DNA of 64,000 nt from a bacterium (lineage in GTDB: Bacteria; Cyanobacteriota; Vampirovibrionia; Gastranaerophilales; Gastranaerophilaceae): assembly GCA_017941035.1 (NCBI GenBank), contig JAGAXG010000007.1:17484-81483 (forward strand). Direction: 5' to 3'. Made by a program: the position numbers and the translations under genes. This document shows positions 39,737-48,716 of the stretch, piece after piece. The number at the start of each line of letters is the position of its first letter. Within the stretch, counting starts at the first letter, position 1. The notes under the pieces are model-generated. The model was not told the DNA's origin, ran no database searches, and saw nothing but the letters and a program-made list of their open reading frames with translations.

Positions 39737-42142
39737 TCATTTACCCCTTGGAATTCGCATTCCGTAAAATGAACGAATCACAAAGAATAATGAAATTATC
39801 AAAAATACAAATCCAACATAAGGAGCTATATTGCGGAAATTCTCATTAATAGCAATTTCCATAGCTAATAGTCCAAACAAAGTTGTAAATTTAATAATTG
39901 GATTCATAGCGACAGAAGAAGTATCTTTGAAAGGATCACCAACAGTATCCCCAACAACAGTTGCTTCATGTAAAGGAGTACCCTTTTCTGCTAAGTCAAC
40001 TTCAACAATTTTTTTAGCATTATCCCAACATCCACCGGCATTAGCCATAAATACAGCTTGGAATAAACCAAATATAGCAATCGCTATCAAATAACTTACA
40101 AAGAATGATACTGCAAGCTGAGAACTCATACTTGGTGCAGATAAACAAGCTAATGCCAAAGCCATTGTAAATAGTGCAATAAAGATATTTACCATACCTT
40201 TTTGAGCATATTGAGTACATATTTTTACAACTTCCTTTGAATTTGCTACATTCGCACTTTTTTCATCAGTTTCACCAAGTTTAATATTTTCTTTAATATA
40301 TTCAACAGCCCGATAAGCACCTGTTGTTACAGCTTGCATAGAAGCACCGCTGAACCAGAAAATCACAGCTCCACCTGCCAATAAACCTAATAATGTATAA
40401 GGATTTAACAAGTTCAAAATCATTTCAGGCTGAATTCCCAGAGTATTTTGAATTACCAAAATCAATGAGAAAATCATTGTAGTAGCACCTACAACTGCTG
40501 TACCTATAAGTACAGGCTTTGATGTTGCTTTGAATGTATTTCCTGCCCCATCATTTTCTTCCAAATATCTTTTTGCATTTTCAAAATCAGGTTCGAAACC
40601 GTATTCATTTTGAATTTGAGTTTTAACATCAGAAATTTCTTCAATAAGCGAAAGCTCATAAACGGATTGTGCATTATCAGTTACAGGTCCATATGAATCA
40701 ACTGCAATTGTCACAGGTCCCATTCCCAAAAATCCAAAAGCAACAAGACCAAATGCAAATACAGAAGAATAACTCATTAAACTTTCTGGGATATATGTAC
40801 TTGCAACATAAGCTAATGCCATTAAAACAACAATTACTGCCCCTATCCAAAATGCAGAGAAATTCCCAGAAACAATGCCTGAAAGAATAGTCAAAGAAGA
40901 ACCACCTTCACGCGAAGCAGTTACAACTTCTTCAGTATGTTTAGCCTTTGGAGAGGTAAATATTTTAGTAAATTCAGGAATTAATGCAGCTCCCAAAGTT
41001 CCGCAAGAAATAATTGTTGCCAAAATAAACCAAGTACAACAGCCTAATCCTTTTAATAAAACGCTGCTGACTGTGTATGTCATAAAAATTGAAAGGATTG
41101 AAGTTAACCATACAAGTCTTGTTAAAGACAATTCGAAATCAAATTTTTTCGTAGTTTTTGCATATTCCTTATCATACAAACCGTTGAACCAATAAGCGAC
41201 AACAGAAGTTATAATCATCAAAAATCTCATTACAAAAATCCACGCAAGCAATTGAACTTGATTACCTTCACCAGCAACTGCGAGAAGGATGAAACTTACT
41301 AAAGCAACACCTGTCACCCCGTATGTTTCAAACCCGTCAGCAGTAGGTCCGATTGAATCTCCTGCATTATCGCCTGTACAATCTGCAATAACCCCCGGAT
41401 TACGAGGGTCATCCTCTTTAATACCAAATTGTATTTTCATCAAATCAGATCCGATATCAGCAATTTTAGTAAAAATACCTCCGGCGACACGCAAAGCAGA
41501 AGCGCCCAAAGATTCACCGATAGCAAATCCTATAAAGCAAGCTCCGGCAATTTCTCCCGGAACGAATAATAAAATCGTAAGCATCATAATAAGTTCAACT
41601 GAAACAAGAAGAACTCCAATACTCATACCTGCTTTTAACGGGATATTTAAAATATTTAACGGTTTACCCTTTAGAGATACAAAAGCAGTTCTTGCATTTG
41701 CTAAAGTATTCATCCTAATCCCGAACCACGCAACCGCATAAGAGCCTAAAATACCTATAACAGACCAGCCCAGAATTGTTAAAACACCAACCCATCCCAT
41801 TTTTTGAAGATAACCGAAATAAAATGATATACAAATACCAATAATTATTTCTAATGCAAGTAAGAATTTACCCTGCTGAACAAGATAAGTCTTACAAGTT
41901 TCCAAAATAGTATTACCTACAGAAGCCATAGCTTCATGGACATCTAGTTTTTTAACCTCTAAAAATTTCCACAAACCGAAAATTAAACCTGCAAAGGCGA
42001 TTCCAAGCCCAATTAACAATAAATTGTAATTGTCGGGAGAAATATCTTTTATACTTGGAACAACTAAATCGGCTTCACTTGCCATCGCAGAGGAAATTGA
42101 GGCAAATAACACTGCCATCAAAGACGCAAACTTTTTAAACAT
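39737..42142 (-). CDS. hppA: Membrane ion-pumping pyrophosphatase, divergent subclass
   Basis: This 801-residue protein has about 16 membrane segments. The substrate site is KEDDPRNPGVIADCTGDNAGD, followed by TADGFETYG and, in the C-terminal half, GDTVGDPFKDTSS. It couples PPi hydrolysis to H+ or Na+ export. Two features mark a divergent subclass: the usual DLVGKVE reads DLMKIQF, and the region that decides K+ dependence reads GNTFKATSKP, with Lys as in K+-independent enzymes. DNAQSVYELS replaces the common DNAGGIAEM. The N-terminus looks like a cleavable signal. AAGGAGAG precedes the ATG. The transported ion cannot be told from the sequence alone. Confidence 0.93.
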   Translation of the reverse strand: MFKKFASLMAVLFASISSAMASEADLVVPSIKDISPDNYNLLLIGLGIAFAGLIFGLWKFLEVKKLDVHEAMASVGNTILETCKTYLVQQGKFLLALEIIIGICISFYFGYLQKMGWVGVLTILGWSVIGILGSYAVAWFGIRMNTLANARTAFVSLKGKPLNILNIPLKAGMSIGVLLVSVELIMMLTILLFVPGEIAGACFIGFAIGESLGASALRVAGGIFTKIADIGSDLMKIQFGIKEDDPRNPGVIADCTGDNAGDSIGPTADGFETYGVTGVALVSFILLAVAGEGNQVQLLAWIFVMRFLMIITSVVAYWFNGLYDKEYAKTTKKFDFELSLTRLVWLTSILSIFMTYTVSSVLLKGLGCCTWFILATIISCGTLGAALIPEFTKIFTSPKAKHTEEVVTASREGGSSLTILSGIVSGNFSAFWIGAVIVVLMALAYVASTYIPESLMSYSSVFAFGLVAFGFLGMGPVTIAVDSYGPVTDNAQSVYELSLIEEISDVKTQIQNEYGFEPDFENAKRYLEENDGAGNTFKATSKPVLIGTAVVGATTMIFSLILVIQNTLGIQPEMILNLLNPYTLLGLLAGGAVIFWFSGASMQAVTTGAYRAVEYIKENIKLGETDEKSANVANSKEVVKICTQYAQKGMVNIFIALFTMALALACLSAPSMSSQLAVSFFVSYLIAIAIFGLFQAVFMANAGGCWDNAKKIVEVDLAEKGTPLHEATVVGDTVGDPFKDTSSVAMNPIIKFTTLFGLLAMEIAINENFRNIAPYVGFVFLIISLFFVIRSFYGMRIPRGK

Positions 42143-42204
42143 AGTCTCTCTCCTTCTTAAATATTTACTAAATAATTATAATCCATAAACGAAATTTGCT
42201 CAAT

Positions 42205-42954
42205 TTATTTACAATTAGTCATGAATAATTCATACATTACAACCGAAACAGAAGTTGCTAAATTTAGAGACTCCACAGCATTATCCATTTCAATTTTTAC
42301 TGAATTCGTCGAAAAATCAATAAGTTCATTTGATAACCCGTTTGCTTCACTTCCAAACATAATAAGAGACGGAGTTTTAAACTCAAAGTTTTTTAACAAA
42401 TTATTAGTTCTTGGAAGAGTTGCAATTCTTTCAAAATCATTAAAATAAAATTTCAATTCTTCAATTTCAGAAATATTAAAAATCGGAATTTTCCATAAAT
42501 TCCCGACAGAAGCACGTACACATTTAGGATTATAAATATCAACACTTTGCCCGTATAAAACTATTGCATCTGCACAAAATGCAACCGCAGAACGAATTAT
42601 TGTACCTAGGTTCCCTACATCTTTTATATCTTCAAGTAATAAAACTTTTTGAAAATTTTTTAACAATTCAATATTGTATTTTTTTTGAATTCCAACAGCC
42701 ACTACTTCGGGAGCACTTTCTGTTGTTGACAATTTTTTTAAAACAGATTTATTTGTGTAAATAAGAAGTTCTTTAGGAAAATCGAAACTATCCTCTTCAG
42801 TAAAAATATGTTCAATTTTTATTCCAAAATCTAATGCTTCTTTAATAGCCTTATATCCTTCCAACAAAAATTTTCCGCTTGCTTTTCGAAATCTTCTTTG
42901 CTGAAGTTTTACGATTTCCTTCACAAGTTCATTATTTACGCTTGTTATTTCCAT
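42205..42954 (-). CDS. TrmH-family (SpoU) RNA 2'-O-methyltransferase
   Basis: This 249-residue protein has an N-terminal substrate-binding domain and a knotted SPOUT domain. The three motifs are present: LEDIKDVGNLGTIIRSA, MFGSEANGLS and SLNLATSVSVVMYEL. It methylates a ribose in rRNA or tRNA, with RlmB or TsnR-like enzymes the closest types; the target base is not deducible. The ATG shares one base with the TAA of the upstream aminopeptidase gene, so the two are coupled. It is the last gene of the parvulin-aminopeptidase-methylase operon. Confidence 0.9.
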   Translation of the reverse strand: MEITSVNNELVKEIVKLQQRRFRKASGKFLLEGYKAIKEALDFGIKIEHIFTEEDSFDFPKELLIYTNKSVLKKLSTTESAPEVVAVGIQKKYNIELLKNFQKVLLLEDIKDVGNLGTIIRSAVAFCADAIVLYGQSVDIYNPKCVRASVGNLWKIPIFNISEIEELKFYFNDFERIATLPRTNNLLKNFEFKTPSLIMFGSEANGLSNELIDFSTNSVKIEMDNAVESLNLATSVSVVMYELFMTNCK

Positions 42955-44498
42955 TATTTAACCTCAAATTCATTAAGCCATATTTTTTCTTGTTCATTGA
43001 GCATTTCAAAGTTTATAAGTTTTTGTTCATAATTCATTTTTACAAATGAATGAATCTTACCATCTAGAAAATAGCATGAGTTTTCTAATCTTACCCCAAA
43101 TTCTCCTTCTTTATACAATCCGGGTTCTATAGTAAAACACATGCCGTCTTTTATTTCAACTTTTGCTTTTTCACTATTACTCAAATTCGGCGGATACTCA
43201 TGGACATTAACTCCTATTCCATGTCCTAGTCCATGATTAAATACAAATCCTTCAGGAGCATTCATATTTAGAAATTCTCGAACCTCAGAATCAATTTCAA
43301 AACCTGTTCTAAAAACGGAATTGTAACCCCTCAAAAATGCCTTTAATACCGTAGTATAAACTTTTTTATTTAGTTCAGAAGGTTCTCCTTTGACAAAAAC
43401 CCTTGTAATATCAGTTGCCAATCCGCCATCAAAATATGCACCACAATCAATTAATACAAGACTTCCATCTTTAATTATTTCTTCTTTGGAAGATTTTGAA
43501 TAATGCGCGAGTGCAGAATTCATATCCTTTGCAACTATAGATTTAAAACTCAAACCTTTTGCACCGTTATTCATAAATTCTTGTTCAAGTTTATTTGCAA
43601 TATCATATTCTGAAATATTAGAATTGTTATTAATATAGTCTCTGATTGCTCCCATAGTTCTGTCAGTTCTTGAAAATGCATCTTTTAGATGTTCCAGTTC
43701 CTCTTTTGTTTTGATACTTCTCAAATATCTTACAGGATTTGAAATCTTATAAATATCGCTTTTTATAATACTTCTGTCAAAATCATTTGTAGTTAACGGA
43801 TCAATGAGAACTTTAAAATCTGTAGTTCTTAAAAAATCCTCAAGTTCATCAAATCTGTCAGGAGTAAATAGTTCAGCAGAATTCTTAAACACAAGTGCCT
43901 TACCCTTAATCTTTGAGCTATAAGGGATTGAATAATTCCTTATATTGAAAAGATAAGATATATCATCTAAATCAGTTAATAAAATAACCTCATTTTCTTT
44001 TATATCGGCAATTTGAGATATTTTTTGCCCCTTTTGAGAAATTGTCATACCAGTTAATTCCTCATCAATTATTTCCGGAACAAATTCTTGATGAAGTTCT
44101 ACATCATAAGGATCATTTTCAATAAGCACAAGATTATAATATTCCGATAATTCTTCAACTCTTTTTACAGAATTTTTTTTTGAAAATAAACCCAACTTCG
44201 CACCTTCTGGCAAAATTTTTCTTAATGAATCAAGAAAATTTTGCCCTGATTGAAGTTTTACAACAGTTACTTCACTATGATTCACTTCCAAATCTGCCTG
44301 AATATGATATCTTCCATCAACAAAAAGATATATGGTTTCAGGAGTAACAAGAGCATAAGCCGTAGAGCCTGAAAAATTTGTCAATTTATATAAAGAATTT
44401 TCGTCTAAAGTATTATATTCAACCAAAAACTCATTTGTTGTATTCACAAGTAAATATGACAAATCATTCTCATTTAAAAAGGTACGAATACTCATCAT
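42954..44498 (-). CDS. pepP: M24B aminopeptidase (Xaa-Pro aminopeptidase type)
   Basis: This 514-residue protein has a two-part creatinase-like N-terminal region and a C-terminal pita-bread domain. All five metal ligands are visible: IDCGAYFDGGLATDITR (two Asp), GLGHGIGVNVHE (His), CFTIEPGL (Glu) and FGVRLENSC (Glu). It removes the N-terminal residue preceding proline. It begins MMSIRTFLNEND with ATG ATG six bases after the parvulin stop. Length and three-domain layout fit the larger, eukaryote-like PepP2 group. Confidence 0.88.
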   Translation of the reverse strand: MMSIRTFLNENDLSYLLVNTTNEFLVEYNTLDENSLYKLTNFSGSTAYALVTPETIYLFVDGRYHIQADLEVNHSEVTVVKLQSGQNFLDSLRKILPEGAKLGLFSKKNSVKRVEELSEYYNLVLIENDPYDVELHQEFVPEIIDEELTGMTISQKGQKISQIADIKENEVILLTDLDDISYLFNIRNYSIPYSSKIKGKALVFKNSAELFTPDRFDELEDFLRTTDFKVLIDPLTTNDFDRSIIKSDIYKISNPVRYLRSIKTKEELEHLKDAFSRTDRTMGAIRDYINNNSNISEYDIANKLEQEFMNNGAKGLSFKSIVAKDMNSALAHYSKSSKEEIIKDGSLVLIDCGAYFDGGLATDITRVFVKGEPSELNKKVYTTVLKAFLRGYNSVFRTGFEIDSEVREFLNMNAPEGFVFNHGLGHGIGVNVHEYPPNLSNSEKAKVEIKDGMCFTIEPGLYKEGEFGVRLENSCYFLDGKIHSFVKMNYEQKLINFEMLNEQEKIWLNEFEVK

Positions 44499-44504
44499 TT
44501 ATCC

Positions 44505-44786
44505 TTAATTTTTATCAGTAAGTTTAATTAAATGCCAACCAAATTGAGTTTGAACAGGTTCAGATAATTCCCCTACTTCAAGAGAAAATGCAGCATCTTC
44601 AAATGGTTTAACCATCATACCTTTACCAAAAAATCCCAAATCCCCTCCAGCTCGTCCTGATGGGCAAAGAGAATTTTCCATAGCAGCATCTTCAAAAGAA
44701 ATTTTTTCTGCTTTAATATCACTTAATAAATTTTGGGCTTCTTGTTCTGTTTTAACTAAAATATGGCTTGCTCTAATTTCTGACAT
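44505..44786 (-). CDS. Parvulin-type peptidyl-prolyl isomerase
   Basis: This 93-residue single-domain protein starts RASHILVKTEQEA and contains SLCPSGRAGGDLGFFGKGMMVKPFEDAAF. It ends PVQTQFGWHLIKL, the complete rotamase (PpiC) pattern. No signal peptide suggests a cytoplasmic enzyme that speeds proline isomerisation during folding. GGAGG lies seven to eight bases before the ATG. It leads an operon with a proline-directed aminopeptidase, a neat functional match (both act at X-Pro bonds), though this may be chance. Confidence 0.92.
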   Translation of the reverse strand: MSEIRASHILVKTEQEAQNLLSDIKAEKISFEDAAMENSLCPSGRAGGDLGFFGKGMMVKPFEDAAFSLEVGELSEPVQTQFGWHLIKLTDKN

Positions 44787-44837
44787 AATTATTATCCTCC
44801 TATAAAACTACTTACTATTTTATAATAAAATAAAAAT

Positions 44838-44990
44838 GCTTGCCTTGCAATCGCAAAACAAGCCGGAAGTTATAAAACATGAAAAATTTTAAGCTTTTAA
44901 GCGTAAGTTCAAAACATTTTAAACCAAACCGCAAAGAAGAAAAAATCTTATCGCAACCCCGAAAAAGTGTCCGGATGCCTTGAACTTACA
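44838..44990 (-). ncRNA. Candidate structured small RNA with its own terminator
   Basis: On the minus strand a 10-base inverted repeat (GTAAGTTCAA at 44989-44980 and TTGAACTTAC at 44912-44903) closes a 67-base loop. It is followed by an 11-pair terminator hairpin (44863-44838) with U-rich tail. TATATAT just upstream (about 44990-44998) could serve as a -10. No ORF explains the layout, and it ends before the parvulin gene's own ribosome-binding site. I could not match it to 6S, SRP or a known riboswitch. The rest of the 44787-45133 gap holds a small AAGTATT/AATACTT hairpin near 45058-45079 and the tRNA promoter. Confidence 0.4.
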
Positions 44991-45097
44991 TATATATAAT
45001 AAACGGTCATGGGAGTATTTTTCACCACCCAAAAGAATAAATCTTAACTATACTTAAGAAGTATTTTTCTTTAATACTTTAGAATAATAAAAATATC

Positions 45098-45125
45098 TTG
45101 ATTTTAAAAATTATTGTGCTAATAT
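45098..45125 (+). promoter_or_regulatory. Promoter of tRNA-Gly(UCC)
   Basis: TTGATT (45098-45103), 16 bases, then TGC-TAATAT with the -10 at 45120-45125. The predicted start is a couple of bases before the tRNA. Confidence 0.5.
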
Positions 45126-45133
45126 GATGTTAT

Positions 45134-45206
45134 GCGGACGTAACTCAGTTGGTAGAGTATCTGCCTTCCAAGCAGACTGTCGCGCGTTCGAGTCGCGTCG
45201 TCCGCT
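45134..45206 (+). tRNA. tRNA-Gly (anticodon UCC)
   Basis: Cloverleaf: acceptor GCGGACG/CGTCCGC, D loop CTCAGTTGGTAGAG, anticodon stem CTGCC/AGCAG around the TTCC core with anticodon TCC, and T arm GCGCG-TTCGAGT-CGCGT. The discriminator is T and no CCA is encoded. A T-run follows, and the GT-C gene starts 30 bases later, possibly by read-through. Confidence 0.93.
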
Positions 45207-45235
45207 ATTTTTATTAAATAAGATTCGGGAGATAA

Positions 45236-46744
45236 GTGTTGGAATTATTAAAAGCATGGGGAAGTAAATTTTCCTTATTCTTTGATAAGTATAGCAATTG
45301 TATTTTTGTTATTACGATGTTGCTATTTGTAGTTCTTACAACTTTAGGAATTTGTACTCACGAACCATGGTCAGATGAAGCTAATGCATGGCTTATTGCT
45401 CAAGATTTAAATTTATTTGAGATATTAAAATACATGAAATATGAAGGTCACATGTTTGTTTGGTATCTAATCCTTATGCCTTTTGCCAAACTACATATGC
45501 AATATCCTATGCCGATGCTTATTGCAAACCTTGTTTTTATGTGGGGCGCAATATTTATTTTATGGAAAAAAACTCCTATACATTCAATTTGGAAAATTTT
45601 AATAACTTTTTCTGCCCCAATTTGCTATCAATATGCAGTAATTGGCAGATGTTATTCTGTTGGGATATTTTTACTATTTACATTGTGTGCATTATTTAAA
45701 GATAAATTTAAACATCCATATTTATATTCAATTTTGATTATTTTATGCGCAAACACAAATTCTTTATGTCTATTTGGAGCAACAGCATTCGGTGTATTAT
45801 TCTTTTTTGATTATATAAAAAAATATAAAGACTTTTTCAAAAGAAAAGAATTCTACGTTATTATACTTATTGCAGTATTAGGAATATTCATTATAGGATA
45901 CCAGCTTTTGGGAGCAGATAATCAGGCTCAGCTTCTTAATATCCGAAAACCTTTATTACCACCCGCAAAAATATTTTGGTATATGCTTACAAGCGGATTT
46001 CAGGGAATGTTTATTGCTGAAAATACAAAAATATTGTTCGGCATTTCTTATATTATATTAGCACTAGCGACTTTTATTTTTGAACGTAAATCTTTATTTT
46101 TCTTTATTTTCACTTTTTTGGGTTTGTGTTTTATATTTCTTAATTTCTATAACGGATATAGATGGCACCATTATTTCTTTTACATTTATTTAATAGTTTC
46201 TATTTGGCTATTTAATTTAAATATTAAAGAAAAAAAAATATACCATAATTCCATATATATTTTCTTTTCAATTATTTCAATATTTATGATTACATCCAAC
46301 ATTCTTTACTACCATTTTGATATTTTTAATAAATTTTCTTACGCAAAACTTGCTTCTGAAAAAGTGTTAAATAATCCTGAAATCAAAAAAGGCAATGTCG
46401 TAATTTGTGATTTATTTCCTATAGCAACTATTCCTTACTTTAGAAATAAAAAATACAAAGTATATAACTGTTTAAACCAAAAAGAAGCATCTTTCTTTGA
46501 TTATTCAAGCGATAATTTTAAAAAACATCCGACAGATTTTATAATTAAAGAGAATTTAGTTCCCGATTTATTTTCAAAATTTGAAAATAAACCAATATAT
46601 ATTATTGCTCAAACTTCCAATCCGAAGGCTCAATTTGTAAGTAATTACTATAAACTTGAATTAATAGATTGTACCCCGTTTTCATTAACAGATGGGAAGC
46701 TTTGCATTATAAAATTGACACCTGCTTATGATAGGGAAAAATAA
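45236..46744 (+). CDS. GT-C family glycosyltransferase, multi-pass membrane protein
   Basis: This 502-residue protein has about eleven membrane helices. The first loop carries HEPWSDEANAWLIA, the acidic motif found in PMT/ArnT-type GT-C enzymes, which use polyprenyl-phosphate sugars outside the cytoplasmic membrane. The start is GTG at 45236, with GGGAG at 45227-45231. An overlapping TTG at 45239 is the alternative. The stop overlaps the GtrA-like gene by one base (TAATG). The substrate sugar and acceptor are unknown; neighbours suggest surface glycan modification. Confidence 0.8.
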   Translation: MLELLKAWGSKFSLFFDKYSNCIFVITMLLFVVLTTLGICTHEPWSDEANAWLIAQDLNLFEILKYMKYEGHMFVWYLILMPFAKLHMQYPMPMLIANLVFMWGAIFILWKKTPIHSIWKILITFSAPICYQYAVIGRCYSVGIFLLFTLCALFKDKFKHPYLYSILIILCANTNSLCLFGATAFGVLFFFDYIKKYKDFFKRKEFYVIILIAVLGIFIIGYQLLGADNQAQLLNIRKPLLPPAKIFWYMLTSGFQGMFIAENTKILFGISYIILALATFIFERKSLFFFIFTFLGLCFIFLNFYNGYRWHHYFFYIYLIVSIWLFNLNIKEKKIYHNSIYIFFSIISIFMITSNILYYHFDIFNKFSYAKLASEKVLNNPEIKKGNVVICDLFPIATIPYFRNKKYKVYNCLNQKEASFFDYSSDNFKKHPTDFIIKENLVPDLFSKFENKPIYIIAQTSNPKAQFVSNYYKLELIDCTPFSLTDGKLCIIKLTPAYDREK

Positions 46745-47154
46745 TGGATAGAAATAAATATAAATTATTATTAGAATATTTTCGTTACGTACTTGTAGGA
46801 GGTTCGGCATTCGTAATTGATCTTGCAGTTATGTACATTTTTAACGAATTTATTTTTAACGGGAAATTTCTTCATTTGTCTGTTTTTATAGGCTATACAG
46901 TTGGACTGATATATAACTTTTTATTATCTTGTAAATACGTTTTTGAAAACGGATTTGAAAAAATTAAAAATAAAGAAATTCAAAGTTTTATAATATTTAC
47001 AATTATTGGAATTATTGGATTATTTTTAACAGAATTGTTAATGCATATTTTTGTAATAATTTTGGGTTTTTATTATGTATTTTCAAAAATTATTACTGGT
47101 GCAATTGTTATGTTTTGGAATTATTATGCAAGAAAGGTAATTATATTTAAATGA
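46744..47154 (+). CDS. GtrA-family membrane protein (sugar-lipid flippase type)
   Basis: This 136-residue protein with four membrane helices matches GtrA. It shows LEYFRYVLVGGSAFVIDLAVMY at the start, YTVGLIYNFLLSCKYVF in the middle and FWNYYARKVIIFK at the end. GtrA proteins are thought to flip or help transfer polyprenyl-linked sugars for O-antigen, teichoic acid or arabinogalactan decoration. It overlaps both neighbours (one base before, four bases ATGA after), so all three are one translational unit. This gene ends in TGA, confirming the standard code. Confidence 0.9.
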   Translation: MDRNKYKLLLEYFRYVLVGGSAFVIDLAVMYIFNEFIFNGKFLHLSVFIGYTVGLIYNFLLSCKYVFENGFEKIKNKEIQSFIIFTIIGIIGLFLTELLMHIFVIILGFYYVFSKIITGAIVMFWNYYARKVIIFK

Positions 47155-48701
47155 CAAATAAGAAAATATTTATTATAGGTGCAGGTCCTGCCGGTTTAGC
47201 TTGTGCATATTATTTATTAAAAAATACCGATTATAAACCTGTAATAATAGAAGAATCGGAATACATAGGAGGAATTTCAAGAACTCATAACCATAATGGT
47301 AATTGTATGGATTTAGGAGGACACAGATTTTTTACAAAAAGCGAAGAAGTTATGAATTTTTGGAAAGAAATTTTCCCTGTTCAGCAAATGCCTTCAAAAG
47401 ATGATATTCTTCTAAACCGTACAGAAAAATTTTCCGACAAAGGTATTAACCCGGAAGAAATTGATAATGTATTTTTAATAAGAAACAGATTATCAAGAAT
47501 TTATTTTCTTAAAAAATTTTTTGACTATCCAATTAGCTTTAAACTTGAAACTTTTTTAAATTTAGGATTTTTCAATCTCATAAATGCCGGTTTCGGATAC
47601 ATATTTTCCTGCATTCATAAAAGAAAAGAAATTTCTTTAGAAGATTTTTATATCAATCGTTTTGGAAAACCTTTGTATAAAATGTTTTTTGAAGACTACA
47701 CCGAAAAACTTTGGGGAATACATCCTTCAAAAATTGCACCAGATTGGGGTGCACAGCGTGTTAAAGGATTATCGCTTCTTGGAGTATTGAAAAATTGCCT
47801 TTTGAAACCTTTTACACCCAAAAACAAAGTAGAAACATCATTAATTGAAGAATTTTTATATCCTAAAAAAGGCCCCGGACAATTGTATGAAGTAATTGCA
47901 GAAAAAATCAAAGAAATGGGAGGAGAGATTATTCTAAATAACAGAGTTATAAACCTCCATAAGGAAAACAATAAAATTACTTCTATTACAACATTTGATA
48001 CAAATAAACAGACTCACATTTATGAATGTAATGCAATATTTTCTTCTATGCCGATAAAAGATCTTGTTGATTCTCTTGATAATGTTGAGGATAAAGAAGT
48101 TAAAAATATTGCACACAATCTTCCGTATCGGGATTTTATGACAGTTGGTTTACTCGTAAAAAAATTCGCTATTAAAAATAAATCAAAATACAAGACACTT
48201 TCCAATATAATTCCTGACTGTTGGATTTATATTCAGGAACGCAATGTTAAACTAGGTAGACTTCAAATTTTTAATAATTGGTCACCATACTTGGTTAAAG
48301 ATTTAGAAAATACCGTTTGGATAGGGCTTGAATATTTCTGTGCAGAAGGCGACAGTATGTGGAATATGAATGATGAGGATTTTTCGAAATTTGCATCAGA
48401 TGAACTTTCCAAAATAGGAATTATCAATAAAGAAGATGTTTTAGATTATGTAGTAGTAAGAGTTAAAAAAGCCTATCCTGCATATTTTGGAACATACAAA
48501 GATTTTTCTAAAGTCAAAGATTATTTAAATAAACTAAACAATCTTTATTGCATTGGCAGAAACGGTCAACACAGATACAACAATATGGATCACTCAATTT
48601 TAACCGGTTTTGAAGCAGTAAGAGCTTTCATTTCCGGTTCAAACAAAGATACATTGTGGAGTGTAAATGCTGAAAAAGAATATCATGAAGAAAATAAATA
48701 G
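47151..48701 (+). CDS. FAD/NAD(P)-binding oxidoreductase of the glycan operon
   Basis: This 516-residue protein has an N-terminal dinucleotide fold (IIGAGPAGLACAYYLL) with GGISRTHNHNGNCMDLGGHRFF, the signature of the protoporphyrinogen-oxidase/UDP-galactopyranose-mutase-like group. The C-terminus has NLYCIGRNGQHRYNNMDHS, the FAD-closing motif. Such proteins often occur with polyprenyl-sugar transferases and may act on a nucleotide or lipid-linked sugar. The reaction is not known. It is translated from an ATGA overlap with the GtrA-like gene, and its stop lies in a hairpin shared with the convergent exporter gene. Confidence 0.82.
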   Translation: MTNKKIFIIGAGPAGLACAYYLLKNTDYKPVIIEESEYIGGISRTHNHNGNCMDLGGHRFFTKSEEVMNFWKEIFPVQQMPSKDDILLNRTEKFSDKGINPEEIDNVFLIRNRLSRIYFLKKFFDYPISFKLETFLNLGFFNLINAGFGYIFSCIHKRKEISLEDFYINRFGKPLYKMFFEDYTEKLWGIHPSKIAPDWGAQRVKGLSLLGVLKNCLLKPFTPKNKVETSLIEEFLYPKKGPGQLYEVIAEKIKEMGGEIILNNRVINLHKENNKITSITTFDTNKQTHIYECNAIFSSMPIKDLVDSLDNVEDKEVKNIAHNLPYRDFMTVGLLVKKFAIKNKSKYKTLSNIIPDCWIYIQERNVKLGRLQIFNNWSPYLVKDLENTVWIGLEYFCAEGDSMWNMNDEDFSKFASDELSKIGIINKEDVLDYVVVRVKKAYPAYFGTYKDFSKVKDYLNKLNNLYCIGRNGQHRYNNMDHSILTGFEAVRAFISGSNKDTLWSVNAEKEYHEENK

Positions 48702-48716
48702 AATTTATTTATTTTC
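48690..48716. terminator. Shared A/T hairpin at convergent stops
   Basis: GAAAATAAATA (48690-48700) and TATTTATTTTC (48706-48716) form an 11-pair stem with loop GAATT. It spans both stop codons (TAG at 48699-48701 and the minus-strand stop at 48705). An all-A/T stem with no separate tract is a weak terminator. Confidence 0.45.

Noticed and set aside
44838..44990. 6S RNA or SRP RNA
   Set aside because: The closing stem and loop do not show the conserved SRP tip or the 6S central bubble as far as I can judge; kept only as an unnamed candidate.
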